A DNA stretch of 64,000 nt from Shewanella indica (GTDB lineage Bacteria > Pseudomonadota > Gammaproteobacteria > Enterobacterales > Shewanellaceae), in the NCBI RefSeq assembly GCF_002836975.1, contig NZ_NIJK01000026.1, positions 48,429 to 112,428 of the forward strand, given 5' to 3'. Numbering within the stretch: position 1 is the stretch's first letter; the number at the start of each line of letters is the position of its first letter. The translations under genes and the position numbers were made by a program. The notes under the pieces were generated by a model. That model ran no database searches, was not told the origin of the DNA, and was given only the letters and a program-made list of their open reading frames with translations. This document shows, one piece after another, positions 31,252 to 41,510 of the stretch.

Positions 31252-32559
31252 GTGGAGTCGTTAAATACCCCGCCGGAAGATGCTGGCCGCCAAGGGCAAA
31301 ATACCCAGCTGCAGGCCTGTGAAGAGTGCGGTTTGGTGAGTGCTTTTAGCGAGCCCAAACCCGGCAACAAGGTGAGCTGTCCTCGCTGTCATCACGGCTT
31401 ACAGTCAGCCTTGAAGGCACCGTTTCAGCAGGTTTGGGCCTATGGCTTGGCGACCCTTATCCTGTTGGCCTTGAGCCTGGGATTTCCCTTTCTGTTTTTC
31501 AGTGTCCAGGGCTTGTCGCAAAAGGTCAGCCTCTGGGGCGCCTTGGTCAGCATGCATTATGCCAGCAACAGCATATTGGCGTTGGTGATCTTACTGTGCG
31601 TGGTGATCTTGCCGCTGATCTATATCCTTTTTGCCATGTGCATCTATCGCCTGGGTTATCTGGCGAGCCAAGGCAAGGCTGTGTCTTTAGGTTGGGCCAG
31701 AACCGGCAGCAAGCTTGTTTTCAAGTTTGAATCCTGGTTGATGGCTGATGTGTTTCTGGTGGGGATCTTGGTGGCCATGGTGAAGATCATCGCCTTGGCA
31801 GATGTCGGTTTTGGGCCATCTTTCTGGGCTTTTTGCCTCTACAGCCTGCTATTGGTGAAGTTTGTCTCCGTCATCGACAGCTCGTGGATCTGGGATCGTT
31901 TGTCACCCAGAGAAGAGATTGCCCAGGTCCATAGCGGTGACAGCCATCTGAATCACAACCATGATTCCTGCCATATCTGTGGTCAATTAAATCTGGTGTC
32001 GAGTAAAAACTGCTGCCGCTGCGGCGCCGGGGTTCAGCCTTATATTCCGCTGCAAAGTATGCAGACGGCCTGGGCTTTTTTGCTGGCCGCCGTGGTGTTT
32101 TATATACCGGCCAACTTCTATCCCATCATGTATACCATCAGCGTCGGGCAGACTGAAGCATCGACCATTATCAGCGGTGTGGTCTTGCTTTGGCATCTGG
32201 GTTCCTATCCTGTGGCCTCGGTGATTTTTCTGGCCAGCATAGTGATCCCTACCGCCAAGATCCTGTCTCTGGCTTATCTGTTTCGCCAGGCGGGCAAAGG
32301 GCGGGTTAAGGGCAAAGAGAGTCGCAATCAGTCGCTGTACCGGGTAACCGAATTCATCGGCCGCTGGTCCATGATAGATATCTTTGTGGTGGCTTTGTTG
32401 ACCGCTCTGGTTCAGTTGGATGAGCTTATGGCCATCAAGCCGGGACCTGCGGCACTCTCCTTCGCCATGGTGGTGATCCTAACCATGCTGTCTGCCATTA
32501 GTTTTGACTCCAGGGTGCTCTGGAGTCAGTCAGGGCTCAAAAAGCGGGCCCATGAATAA
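31252..32559 (+). CDS. pqiA: Paraquat-inducible protein A
   Basis: A 435-residue inner-membrane protein with the duplicated PqiA layout. Each half begins with a zinc-ribbon pair (CEECG with CPRCHHG near residues 21-47; CHICG with CCRCGAG near 243-262), followed by about four transmembrane helices. PqiA is thought to anchor the PqiB tunnel that moves lipids between membranes. The start is GTG at 31252 behind AGGAG. It overlaps pqiB by 8 bases in a pqiABC operon. Confidence 0.93.
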   Translation: MESLNTPPEDAGRQGQNTQLQACEECGLVSAFSEPKPGNKVSCPRCHHGLQSALKAPFQQVWAYGLATLILLALSLGFPFLFFSVQGLSQKVSLWGALVSMHYASNSILALVILLCVVILPLIYILFAMCIYRLGYLASQGKAVSLGWARTGSKLVFKFESWLMADVFLVGILVAMVKIIALADVGFGPSFWAFCLYSLLLVKFVSVIDSSWIWDRLSPREEIAQVHSGDSHLNHNHDSCHICGQLNLVSSKNCCRCGAGVQPYIPLQSMQTAWAFLLAAVVFYIPANFYPIMYTISVGQTEASTIISGVVLLWHLGSYPVASVIFLASIVIPTAKILSLAYLFRQAGKGRVKGKESRNQSLYRVTEFIGRWSMIDIFVVALLTALVQLDELMAIKPGPAALSFAMVVILTMLSAISFDSRVLWSQSGLKKRAHE

Positions 32560-34225
32560 TATGAGTGAATCTATGTTAAATGACGAATTTGTCCGGGCCG
32601 AAGAGTCCCCAAGCGCCAAGGTGTCTGCCGTTTGGCTGATACCTATAGTTGCACTACTCATCGGCTGTTGGATGCTTTACGACTACTTCAATCAGCTCGG
32701 CAGTGAGATCAAGCTACACCTCAAGACCGCCGAAGGCATAGAGGTAGGCAAAACCTTTATCAAGTCGCGTAATGTCAATGTTGGTGTGATTGAGAGCATT
32801 AAGCTGAGCGATGATTACAGCGCGATTATCGCGACGGCAAGAGTGTCGCCGGACGCCGAGAGAATGCTGACCACAGACGCCCGCTTCTGGGTGGCAAAGC
32901 CTAGGATCGGCAAAGAGGGGATCACAGGACTGGATACCTTGCTGTCCGGTGCCTACATAGAGCTGGAGCCGGGAAGAACGGCCGTCGGCCACTATGAATT
33001 CAATGTGCTGGAGCATCCTCCGGTGGCCTCGGCTGATGAACAGGGCATCAGGGTAGTGCTCAATAGCCGTCAGGCGGGCAAGCTCGGTGTCGGCGACCCT
33101 GTACTCTACGAAGGCTTCACTGTCGGCAGAGTGGAAAGCACCGGCTTTGATAGCGATAAACGCCAGGCGTTTTACCAGCTGTTTATCAATAAACCCTATG
33201 ATGAGTTGGTACGCAGCAACAGCCAATTTTGGCTGGCCTCGGGGCTGAATATGCAGTTGTCTGCCAAGGGGCTGGATCTGCAGGTGGGTTCTCTGGAGTC
33301 ATTGCTCAGAGGAGGCGTCAGCTTTGGCTTGCCGGAGGGGCGTTTGGCCGGGGAAAAGGTTGAGGATGGTGAGGACCATTTCCGTCTCTATGACTCGCGG
33401 GAGCTGGCCAGTCAGAGTCTTTACAACCAGTATTTGGAATATGTCATGTTGTTTGATGAGTCGGTGCGGGGGTTGCATGAAGGCGCCAGCGTCGAATTCC
33501 GCGGTATTACCATAGGTAAAGTGGTCAAGGCACCGCTGACGTTGCAGCAGTATGGTGTTCATGGCGCAGGCCTCAGCAATGGCACCATTCCGGTATTGGT
33601 CAGAATTGAGCTGGCGCGGGTATTTGAAAACGCCGAGTCGGCGGGGCTTGAGCAGCTGCGCGCAGAAATAGACAGAGACTTGGGGGCGGGCCTGAGAGCG
33701 AGTCTCAAGACCGGGAGTCTGTTAACCGGCGCGCTGTTCATCGACTTGGATCTGTATCCGGATGCCAAGCCATACCAGGCCGGGACTTTTATGGAGTATC
33801 CACTGTTTCCCACCAAGCGTGCCGGAGTGGCCGAAATACAAAAACAGGTGGGGCAACTGATCAGCAAATTAAATAACTTACCACTGGAGAGCACTTTCCA
33901 GGGCGTCAACCATACCCTGGAAAACACCAGTGCCGCCTTGGCGCAATGGGACAAGGTGGGGCAAAAATTGGAGCAGTTGCTTAAACAACAGGAGATGCAG
34001 GCCTTACCGGGTGAGCTGCAAAACACGCTGCGGGAATTTCAAGGGATGGCGCAGGACTATGGCCAGGACTCGGCCATGTACGCCGAATTGCAATCCAGCC
34101 TGAAACAGCTCAAGGCTGTGATGCGGGAGTTGCAACCCTTGTCACGGCAACTGAATGAAAAACCCAATCTCTTGATCATGGGGGCAGATACTGCCGCCGA
34201 TCCGACACCGAAAAAGGCCGATTGA
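32552..34225 (+). CDS. pqiB: Intermembrane transport protein PqiB (MCE/MlaD-domain tunnel)
   Basis: It has one N-terminal membrane helix (AVWLIPIVALLIGCWMLYDY), three MCE/MlaD domains in tandem (starting near residues 45, 160 and 285 of this start) and a long C-terminal helical region (from about 425) that forms the needle in E. coli PqiB. The frame is open from 32504, but the ATG at 32552, inside the end of pqiA, gives 557 residues (E. coli 546) and removes a non-homologous head; a second ATG follows at 32561. Role: lipid transport between inner and outer membrane. Confidence 0.92.
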   Translation: MNNMSESMLNDEFVRAEESPSAKVSAVWLIPIVALLIGCWMLYDYFNQLGSEIKLHLKTAEGIEVGKTFIKSRNVNVGVIESIKLSDDYSAIIATARVSPDAERMLTTDARFWVAKPRIGKEGITGLDTLLSGAYIELEPGRTAVGHYEFNVLEHPPVASADEQGIRVVLNSRQAGKLGVGDPVLYEGFTVGRVESTGFDSDKRQAFYQLFINKPYDELVRSNSQFWLASGLNMQLSAKGLDLQVGSLESLLRGGVSFGLPEGRLAGEKVEDGEDHFRLYDSRELASQSLYNQYLEYVMLFDESVRGLHEGASVEFRGITIGKVVKAPLTLQQYGVHGAGLSNGTIPVLVRIELARVFENAESAGLEQLRAEIDRDLGAGLRASLKTGSLLTGALFIDLDLYPDAKPYQAGTFMEYPLFPTKRAGVAEIQKQVGQLISKLNNLPLESTFQGVNHTLENTSAALAQWDKVGQKLEQLLKQQEMQALPGELQNTLREFQGMAQDYGQDSAMYAELQSSLKQLKAVMRELQPLSRQLNEKPNLLIMGADTAADPTPKKAD

Positions 34226-34226
34226 T

Positions 34227-34829
34227 ATGCGAATTATCCTGTTTTCTCTACTGCTGGTATTGGCCGGCTGCTCCAGCCAACCCCAGGTAACCACTTACTT
34301 CTTGGGTAAAGCGCCGCAGGCAACTCCCGAAGCGAGAGCGACATCCCCTCTGCGCCAGTGCCAATGGCGCCTCGCCGGGGTGGAAATGGCCGACTTTCTG
34401 GCGGGTAATGGTTTGGTTTATCAGGTCTCAAACCATGAATTGGCTATCGCCCGTCAGCATCTGTGGGCCGGCGATATCAGTGAGCAGATAAAGGTCAAGA
34501 TGGCGTCTTTATTGGCCCATGAATGCCCGCGTGAGGCCTCGGTCAATATACCGGCGCAGGAGCCATTAACCCTGACTTTACGTTTCAACGAGTTTCACGG
34601 ACGATACAGCGGTGATGCCTTGCTGGGAGGCGATTGGCGCATCAGTAACTCTTCCGGCGAACAAGTGTTGCAGGCCGACTTTCATTATGACGTGCCCCTT
34701 GCTTCAGACGGGTACCCGGCGCTGGTGGAGAGCCTCTCCCTGGGGCTTGAAAAGCTGGCGCGGGATATTGATGCCGGACTTGAGAGCCTGAATCTCACTA
34801 GCGAACAGAGTTTGGCCTCCACGCGCTAA
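34227..34829 (+). CDS. pqiC: PqiC/YmbA-type auxiliary lipoprotein
   Basis: A 200-residue outer-membrane lipoprotein with lipobox VLAGC at residues 11-15. It belongs to the ABC-type transport auxiliary lipoprotein family (YFLGKAPQ, LAGVEMADFLAGNGLVYQ, LWAGDISEQIK). In E. coli PqiC contacts the tip of PqiB at the outer membrane. It begins 2 bases after the pqiB stop, so it is the last gene of pqiABC. Confidence 0.9.
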   Translation: MRIILFSLLLVLAGCSSQPQVTTYFLGKAPQATPEARATSPLRQCQWRLAGVEMADFLAGNGLVYQVSNHELAIARQHLWAGDISEQIKVKMASLLAHECPREASVNIPAQEPLTLTLRFNEFHGRYSGDALLGGDWRISNSSGEQVLQADFHYDVPLASDGYPALVESLSLGLEKLARDIDAGLESLNLTSEQSLASTR

Positions 34830-34929
34830 AATACCGTTGAACGCGGCCAACTTGCTGACTAATGACAGAGGTTTGCTGATGGTTTTTGCCTAACGCTATT
34901 TGGCTGGCGGCAGCTATGTGGATAAGCAT

Positions 34930-34960
34930 AAAAATGCCTGCAATTGATGCAGGCATTTTT
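34930..34960. terminator. Bidirectional terminator between pqiC and dbpA
   Basis: AAAAATGCCTGCA and TGCAGGCATTTTT form a perfect 13-bp stem with a 5-base loop and T-runs on both strands, serving rightward pqiABC and leftward dbpA. A second small hairpin (ACCGCC-TTT-GGCGGT) lies at 34975-34989. Confidence 0.88.
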
Positions 34961-35004
34961 ATCATCCTTAAACCACCGCCTTTGGCGGTATTGAGGGTTT
35001 CGGT

Positions 35005-36390
35005 TTAAGGTTTCATCGCCCAGGCGCGGAATGACTTGCCTTTGAGCTTGCGTTCGCTCAGTAATTTGACCGCGGTATTGGCGCACTCGCTGCGCACCGC
35101 CACATAAGACCAGATATCCTGAATTTGTATCTTGCCCACATCGGCGCCGGTCAGGCGGTTGTCGGCTGTGATGGCTCCAAGAATATCCCCCGGGCGCAGC
35201 TTATGCTTCTTGCCGCCTTCAATGCGGATGCAGCGCATGGCCGCTCTTATCGGCGCAGAGGAAAAACTGCCGGGCTGTGGCAGTTCGCTCATGGTTTGCG
35301 GGCCAAAGATATCCTCCAGCAGCGCCATTCGCATGCCATCTTTGGGGCCTACCAGGCTGATGGCCTGGCCCGAGGCACCGGCGCGGCCGGTACGACCGAC
35401 CCTGTGCACATGCACTTCGGGATCGAATGCCAGTTGATAGTTGATCACCAGATCCAGGGCTTCGATATCCAGGCCCCTGGCGGCAACATCTGTGGCTACC
35501 AACACCACCACGCTCTTGAGGGCAAACTGCACCAGCGCCTGATCGCGCTCACGCTGATCCAGATCGCCATGGAGTGCCCGCACGCTGAAGCCCTGCAGCT
35601 CCAGGCTGTCGGCCAGCTCCTGGGTTTCTCTTTTGGTATTGCAAAATATCACGGCACTCTCAGGCCTGTGGGCCAGTAGCAATGCTTCCACCGCTTGCAG
35701 CCTGGAGGTGGTGTCTGTCACTTCGATAAATTGCTGCGCTATGCTGAGTTGATCATGTTGCTGCTCCAACTTGATGCTGAGCGGCTTATCCATCATGGCG
35801 CGGGCCAATTCGGCAATCGGTTCCGGGAAGGTGGCGCTGAACAGCAAACTTTGGCGTTTGTCCGGCATATAGGCGCTTATCTGCTCCAGTGCATCGGCAA
35901 AGCCCATCTCCAGCATACGGTCGGCTTCATCCAACACAAGTTGCTGCAATTCGCCCAGATCCAGACGCCCCTTCTGCAGGTGGTCCAGTACCCGCCCCGG
36001 TGTGCCAACTATAATGTGCGCGCCATGTTCCAGTGAGCCTATCTGTGGCCCCACAGGCACACCGCCACACAGGGTCAGGATCTTGATGTTGTGAATGCCG
36101 CGGGCAAAACGGCGCAGCTCCTTGGCCACCTGATCGGCCAGTTCCCGGGTGGGGCAGAGCACCAGGGACTGCACCCGAAAACGTTTCACATTGAGTCGAT
36201 TCAACAGCCCAAGACCGAAGGCCGCCGTTTTGCCCGAGCCGGTTTTCGCCTGAGCCAGTACGTCGCGGCCCTCAATAATGGCCGGCAGGCTGGCGGCTTG
36301 AACCTGGGTCATGGCGGTGAAACCAAGATCGTTCAGGGTGGCCAGCAGCGCGGGTTTCAACGGCAGGCTGGAAAAGGGTAAATCACTCAA
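35005..36390 (-). CDS. dbpA: ATP-dependent RNA helicase DbpA
   Basis: A DEAD-box helicase of ribosome assembly. It shows Q-motif and AKTGSGKT, DEAD in [18 protein letters not shown] and HRVGRTGRAG, then the DbpA-specific C-terminal RRM-like domain (KKHKLRPGDILGAITADNRLTGADVGKIQIQD) that recognises hairpin 92 of 23S rRNA. An in-frame ATG exists at 36438, but TAGGA lies 6 bases before the TTG at 36390 and homology begins there (SDLPFSSLPL), so TTG is my preferred start (461 residues). Confidence 0.93.
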   Translation of the reverse strand: MSDLPFSSLPLKPALLATLNDLGFTAMTQVQAASLPAIIEGRDVLAQAKTGSGKTAAFGLGLLNRLNVKRFRVQSLVLCPTRELADQVAKELRRFARGIHNIKILTLCGGVPVGPQIGSLEHGAHIIVGTPGRVLDHLQKGRLDLGELQQLVLDEADRMLEMGFADALEQISAYMPDKRQSLLFSATFPEPIAELARAMMDKPLSIKLEQQHDQLSIAQQFIEVTDTTSRLQAVEALLLAHRPESAVIFCNTKRETQELADSLELQGFSVRALHGDLDQRERDQALVQFALKSVVVLVATDVAARGLDIEALDLVINYQLAFDPEVHVHRVGRTGRAGASGQAISLVGPKDGMRMALLEDIFGPQTMSELPQPGSFSSAPIRAAMRCIRIEGGKKHKLRPGDILGAITADNRLTGADVGKIQIQDIWSYVAVRSECANTAVKLLSERKLKGKSFRAWAMKP

Positions 36391-36485
36391 GCTGTGTCCT
36401 ATGGGCTCGCAAATGGAGCAAAAATGGTAAAGGGGCATTGTAACAGGCGGGGATGGTTTTTAGGCAGACTAATCTTGCGGCATTG

Positions 36486-36509
36486 AAAAAGCCCACTCAA
36501 GTGGGCTTT
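36486..36509 (-). terminator. Terminator of rhlE
   Basis: AAAGCCCACT and AGTGGGCTTT are complementary over 10 bp with a tight loop. Read on the minus strand the hairpin is followed by five T in all. It lies about 25 bases after the rhlE stop. Confidence 0.82.
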
Positions 36510-36530
36510 CAATCTCAGGCTTGATAGAGC

Positions 36531-38030
36531 TTAGCGCTCATTTCTTTGCCGGGAGCCGCGCGCTTGTGAGTCGCGTTGCTGTGATGCCCGGCCCTGGTTA
36601 TTGCGCTGCTGGCCTGAGCCGTTATTGCCCTTGCCGGTGCCTTGCGGCTTACTCTCCTGGGAGCGACCGCCCTGAGGCTTGGCGTTTGCGGGCTTACGTC
36701 TGGCACTTGAACCCTCGGTCTTGGCGCCCTGGGCCGGACGACGATGGCGGTTTTCAGCATTGGCCGGCTTGTTGCCATTACCTTTATCCAGGTTGCCGCT
36801 GCGCTGGCCATCCTGATGCCCCTCTTTGGGCTTTTTCGGCTTCTTGGGCTTTTTAGGGCCTATCTTGTTCGGGTTGAGCCGCGATTCCGGCAAGGCTTCC
36901 TGAGGTTCGAAGCCATTGACGATTTCACGCTCGATAGTCTTGCCGATCAGTTGCTCTATGTCTTTGAGCTGCTTGAATTCTTCCGCACTCACCAGAGACA
37001 CTGCCTGACCACTGGCACCGGCGCGGCCGGTACGGCCGATGCGGTGCACATAATCTTCGGCCACATTGGGCAGATCGAAGTTAACCACTTGTGGCAATTG
37101 ATCTATATCCAGGCCGCGGGCGGCAATATCTGTGGCAACCAACACCTTGACCTTGCCACTCTTGAAATCCGCCAGTGCCTTGGTCCTGGCACCCTGGCTC
37201 TTGTTGCCGTGGATGGCGGCGGCGCCAATTCCTTTGCCATCCAGGTGCTTGGCCAGACGGTTGGCGCCGTGTTTGGTGCGGGTAAACACCAGTACCTGTT
37301 GCCACTTGTACTCTTTGATAAGCGAGGTCAGCAGCGCCGATTTTTTTGACTTGTCTACCGGGTGCAACTTCTGGCTCACCCGCTCGGCGGTGCTGTTGGC
37401 CGGCGCTACGGAAATCTCGGCGGGATCGTGCACCAAGCCCTTTGCCAGGCGGCGAATGTCGTCAGAGAAGGTGGCACTGAACATCAGGTTTTGCCGCTTG
37501 GCCGGCAGCAAAGCCAGAATTTTTTTGATGTCGTGAATAAAGCCCATATCCAGCATGCGGTCGGCTTCGTCCAGCACCAGCACTTCCAGCTGGCCGAATT
37601 TGACGGCATTTTGTTGGTACAGATCCAATAGGCGTCCCGGTGTGGCCACCAGGATATCGACCCCTTTTCTCAAGGTCTGCATCTGTGGGTTAATGGAAAC
37701 ACCGCCAAAGACCACAGAGCTACGCAGATCCAGATGCTTGCCATAGAGACTGACGCTTTCGGCCACCTGAGCGGCCAGCTCACGGGTGGGGGTCAGCACC
37801 AAAGCGCGGATATGGTTGCCCCGCGGACGAATACCACCATTGAGACGCTCCAGCAAAGGCAAGGTAAAGCCGGCGGTTTTGCCTGTCCCTGTCTGGGCGG
37901 CAGCCATCACATCCCGTCCCTGCAATACTGCGGGAATGGCCTGGGCTTGAATGGGGGATGGAGTGGAGTAACCTTGTTCGGCGACAGCGTTCAAAATCGG
38001 GGCCGACAGGCCCAGGGAGGCAAAACTCAT
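36531..38030 (-). CDS. rhlE: DEAD-box RNA helicase, RhlE type
   Basis: A 499-residue helicase. The core (residues 1-370) has the RhlE opening [54 protein letters not shown] and [10 protein letters not shown]. The last 110 or so residues are a low-complexity basic tail: a [10 protein letters not shown] run, then Gln/Asn/Arg/Gly repeats, as in other gammaproteobacterial RhlE proteins where such tails bind RNA non-specifically. RhlE acts in ribosome maturation and RNA decay, often at low temperature. Divergent from the DUF3626 gene. Confidence 0.92.
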   Translation of the reverse strand: MSFASLGLSAPILNAVAEQGYSTPSPIQAQAIPAVLQGRDVMAAAQTGTGKTAGFTLPLLERLNGGIRPRGNHIRALVLTPTRELAAQVAESVSLYGKHLDLRSSVVFGGVSINPQMQTLRKGVDILVATPGRLLDLYQQNAVKFGQLEVLVLDEADRMLDMGFIHDIKKILALLPAKRQNLMFSATFSDDIRRLAKGLVHDPAEISVAPANSTAERVSQKLHPVDKSKKSALLTSLIKEYKWQQVLVFTRTKHGANRLAKHLDGKGIGAAAIHGNKSQGARTKALADFKSGKVKVLVATDIAARGLDIDQLPQVVNFDLPNVAEDYVHRIGRTGRAGASGQAVSLVSAEEFKQLKDIEQLIGKTIEREIVNGFEPQEALPESRLNPNKIGPKKPKKPKKPKEGHQDGQRSGNLDKGNGNKPANAENRHRRPAQGAKTEGSSARRKPANAKPQGGRSQESKPQGTGKGNNGSGQQRNNQGRASQQRDSQARGSRQRNER

Positions 38031-38253
38031 GCAATCTTCTCAATTGACAGCGCGGAGCTGAGATATGGGAGCCGCAATGCACAGCGTTGCGGCGAAGGCG
38101 GCAAGCTTACAGCATTTGCGGCTAAAGTGCTAATTGCAGCCAACTTGAACCCTTTTATTTTACGCTTGTCTTAACTTTTACTGTTGCAAAGCAGCCGCTT
38201 AACCTATCTTGGAAAAGCAAGAGCCAAATTCAGGCCTCGACTCGGTGAGGTGT

Positions 38254-39300
38254 ATGGGGGCAATAGAGCATATACAGGCGCAGGCCCTGCATCGCAGGGA
38301 GTATGCACTGGGCGTGATCAAGAATGTGCAGTCGATGTCCGCCATCGACACGGCACGGCTCTCTCTCGGGCTGAATATGCTGGCTCAACATGGCCGTATC
38401 GCCTTTCATTTCCACCCGGACAGAATCGACTCCCGCGGCTGGCCTGTGTTGGCCGGTATGCTGGCCGATGGTATTTATAAGACCCAGTTTGAAACCCGGG
38501 TATCCAACGGCAAACTCTCGCCTCAAGTTGGTGGTCCGCGAGATCATTGGGAAAACCAGCTGTTCGGTGACTGTTATCGCGGCGCCAGAGGGCGCCCCAA
38601 ATACGGCGCCCTGGATCTGGGCATGCATCAAAACGGCCCCTCGGCCCGTTTCGGCAGCTGCTATCTGTTGTCATCTCCTGCGTTGTTGCATCGCTGCACA
38701 TTCAGCTATCTGGACTCCTGCCGTGAGCCCAGGGAAAAAGGCACTGCGGCCTGCTTTGAAGATATTTTTGCTGCGCTGTTCAACGAGTGCTTTGAACGTA
38801 GTTCGGCATTGGGCGTAGGTCAGTTGCGCCCGGCGGCCTTGGTCGATTATCTGGTTAATGCCTTGCCTTTGGGGGTGGCAGCCAGGTTTGAGCGCCCCAT
38901 GAGCGGTGACCTGGATCATTACATTGAGGCTCAGTGCCACGGTGAGCTGGTGATAGGTGAAGACTTGACTCATTTGGTGGCCGACCCGGCATTCAAAGGC
39001 ACAGAGATGGAGATTCTGATGCAGCGCTTGTGTGACAAGTACCGACTGCAGTTGTGTTGGCATCAGGGCTATCAAATGCCGGTTGATGAGGTGCCGCCGG
39101 ACTTTCGCGGCGCCGCCATGCCCAAGCTCGCCGCCTTGGTGGCACCGGATGGCCTGCTCGATGCCCGTCTGATAGGGGAAGCGGCGCTGGCACTGCATAA
39201 AGATCCGCAGCAGTGGCGCATGCTTGGCAATGAAACCGAGCTCAAACAGCAGCTCAAGTTGCTGTGGCATGTGCTGGTGCGTTTTGGTCACAGCCGCTGA
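38254..39300 (+). CDS. DUF3626-domain protein
   Basis: A protein of 348 residues from the ATG at 38254, which has GTGAGG just upstream; the frame extends to a TTG at 38209, less likely. The DUF3626 pattern is clear: YKTQFETRVSNGKLSP, WENQLFGDCYRGARGRPKYGAL, GPSARFGSCYLL and RCTFSYLDS. The His/Glu/Arg-rich conserved segments suggest an enzyme, but the activity is unknown to me. It stands alone between rhlE and cydDC. Confidence 0.78.
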   Translation: MGAIEHIQAQALHRREYALGVIKNVQSMSAIDTARLSLGLNMLAQHGRIAFHFHPDRIDSRGWPVLAGMLADGIYKTQFETRVSNGKLSPQVGGPRDHWENQLFGDCYRGARGRPKYGALDLGMHQNGPSARFGSCYLLSSPALLHRCTFSYLDSCREPREKGTAACFEDIFAALFNECFERSSALGVGQLRPAALVDYLVNALPLGVAARFERPMSGDLDHYIEAQCHGELVIGEDLTHLVADPAFKGTEMEILMQRLCDKYRLQLCWHQGYQMPVDEVPPDFRGAAMPKLAALVAPDGLLDARLIGEAALALHKDPQQWRMLGNETELKQQLKLLWHVLVRFGHSR

Positions 39301-39640
39301 GGGCACTCCATCTCTGGTCGGTTGTCTCGATTGAGCGGGGATTAGCCGTGAGTATGCACTGTGTGCTCACAGCGGTAGCTGCGCCATCGAAGCGAACTTC
39401 TAAACATTAAGTAGATTGTGGGGATGGCGTTAACCTGGGGTTAATCTGCTTGGCTTATGGTGCGTTTTTTTGATCTGGCGCAAATTTTGTGAGTCCGGTA
39501 ACAGTTCCTGGGCAACGGGTTTCTTCCCTTGGCAATGCCTGCGATACTGCTTGCCTACCGAACGATTCGCCTTAGGTCAAGCTATTACCATGCTGCTTTG
39601 GCAGCAACAGCGTCATTAGCTGATTTTGCAGTAGGATCCC
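39301..39640. other. Intergenic region upstream of cydDC
   Basis: 340 bases with no gene seen. TGTGAGTCCGGTAACA at 39488-39503 resembles a CRP site (TGTGA-N6-TCACA with one mismatch in the second half), and TTGATCTGGCGCAA at 39471-39484 is a poor FNR-like match. Oxygen- or CRP-linked control of cydDC would be sensible, but these are pattern matches only. Confidence 0.35.
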
Positions 39641-41509
39641 ATGGACAAATCCTTAGAGAAACAACTCGGTCGCTGGCTCAAAGCGCAACAATCTGCCTGT
39701 GGCCCCTTCCTTAAACTCTCTGTGTTGTTGGGCGTGCTCAACGGCTTGGCGCTGGTGGGCCAGGCCTGGGTGCTGGCCACTGTGCTGCAGGGGCTGATCA
39801 TCGACGAGCTTGATAGGCAGGCATTTATTCCGCATATGTTGGCCTTTGCGACTCTGGTGTTGCTGCGAGCAGTTATCGCTTGGCTCAGAGAGCGGGTCAG
39901 CTTCGAGGCCGGCAGACGCCTCAGAGAGCAGATGCGCGCCGCCGTGCTCAATAAACTTGAACGCCTGGGGCCGGCCTTTGTCAATGGCAAGCCTGTCGGC
40001 AGCTGGGCCAGTATAGTGCTGGAACAGATAGAAGATTTGCAGGATTTCTATGGCCGTTACCTGCCGCAGATGAGCCTGGCGGCCTTTATTCCGCTGATCA
40101 TCTTGGTATGTGTGTTCCCCATCAACTGGGCCGGTGGCCTGATTTTGCTCGGCACCGCTCCCCTTATTCCACTGTTTATGGTCTTGGTCGGCATGGGTGC
40201 CGCCGATGCCAACCGCAAGCATTTCGGTGCGCTGCAGCAATTGAGCGGCCACTTTATGGATCGCCTCAAGGCCTTGCCGACACTCAAGCTTTTCTATCGC
40301 GCCGAAGCGGAGCAGCGCGCCATAGGCAAGGCCTCGGAAGATTTTCGTGAGCGTACCATGGCAGTGCTCAGAATGGCGTTTCTCAGCTCCGCCGTGCTGG
40401 AGTTCTTCGCCGCGGTATCCATCGCTATTTTGGCGGTATATTTCGGCTTCAGTTATCTGGGGCACCTCGACTTTGGTCATTACGGCATGGGTATCAGCCT
40501 GTTTACCGGGATGTTTGTGCTGATTCTGGCACCTGAGTTTTATCAGCCGCTGCGCGACATGGGCACTCACTACCATGCCAAGGCCCAGGCGGTGGGCGCT
40601 GCCGAATCCTTGATGGCACTGCTGGAGTTGCCTGAGCCGCTCAAGCGTGGCGAACAGCCCCTCCCCGGTGAGAGCATTGAACTGCAGGCCCGGGATCTCA
40701 AGGTATTGAGCATAGACGGCGTGCCTTTACTGGGGCCGTTGAGTTTTAGCTTAGCGGCGGGCGAGAAGCTGGCCTTGGTGGGCCCGAGTGGCGCCGGTAA
40801 AACCAGCTTGCTCAACGCTCTGCTGGGGTTTCTGCCCTATGAGGGCAGCTTAAAGCTCAATGGTATTGAACTGGCCGAGCTGGATCCTGCCGCCTGTCGC
40901 AGCCGTATCGCCTGGCTTGGCCAGAATCCGCAGCTGTTTCACGGCTCTATCGCCGATAATCTGCGTCTCGGCCAGCCCGAACTGACCGAGGCGCAATTGT
41001 GGGATTATCTGCAACAGGCCAAGGTGGCCGACTATGTTCGCGCCTTGCCGGATGGGCTGGCACACCAATTGGATGAATACAGCGGTGGCCTGTCTGTGGG
41101 GCAAGCGCAGCGGCTGGCGTTGGCCCGTGCCCTTGGGCGTCAGGCGCAGCTGTTTGTGCTCGATGAGCCCAGCGCCAGCCTCGACAGCCAGAGTGAACAA
41201 CTGGTGCTTAGCGCGCTGTGGCAGGCGATGGCTGGCAAGAGCTGCCTTATGGTGACCCACAGATTGGATCAACTGGATCGGATGGACAGAGTTCTGGTGC
41301 TGGATCAGGGAAAACTGGTGCAGCAGGGCACCTTTGCCGAACTCAAAGCGCAGCCGGGCTTACTGGCGCAGATGCTGGATGAGCTGCCGCTGGCGGTTTC
41401 CCTCGATGATGCGCCGCCGATTGCCGCGAGCGCTGAGGCGGAAGCCGTGCCCGAGTTAAAGTCAGAATCAAAACCAGAGTCAAAGTCAGAGTCAGGGGAG
41501 GAGCGTTGA
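39641..41509 (+). CDS. cydD: Cysteine/glutathione ABC exporter subunit CydD
   Basis: A 622-residue half-transporter with an N-terminal six-helix domain (to about residue 330) and a C-terminal ATPase: Walker A GPSGAGKTS near 380, YSGGLSVGQAQRLALARAL and LFVLDEPSASLD. The heterodimer with CydC exports thiols to the periplasm, needed to assemble cytochrome bd and c-type cytochromes; the latter are central to Shewanella respiration. The last 35 residues are an acidic Glu/Ser-rich tail beyond the family core. AGGA lies 5 bases before the ATG. Confidence 0.93.
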   Translation: MDKSLEKQLGRWLKAQQSACGPFLKLSVLLGVLNGLALVGQAWVLATVLQGLIIDELDRQAFIPHMLAFATLVLLRAVIAWLRERVSFEAGRRLREQMRAAVLNKLERLGPAFVNGKPVGSWASIVLEQIEDLQDFYGRYLPQMSLAAFIPLIILVCVFPINWAGGLILLGTAPLIPLFMVLVGMGAADANRKHFGALQQLSGHFMDRLKALPTLKLFYRAEAEQRAIGKASEDFRERTMAVLRMAFLSSAVLEFFAAVSIAILAVYFGFSYLGHLDFGHYGMGISLFTGMFVLILAPEFYQPLRDMGTHYHAKAQAVGAAESLMALLELPEPLKRGEQPLPGESIELQARDLKVLSIDGVPLLGPLSFSLAAGEKLALVGPSGAGKTSLLNALLGFLPYEGSLKLNGIELAELDPAACRSRIAWLGQNPQLFHGSIADNLRLGQPELTEAQLWDYLQQAKVADYVRALPDGLAHQLDEYSGGLSVGQAQRLALARALGRQAQLFVLDEPSASLDSQSEQLVLSALWQAMAGKSCLMVTHRLDQLDRMDRVLVLDQGKLVQQGTFAELKAQPGLLAQMLDELPLAVSLDDAPPIAASAEAEAVPELKSESKPESKSESGEER

Positions 41510-41510
41510 G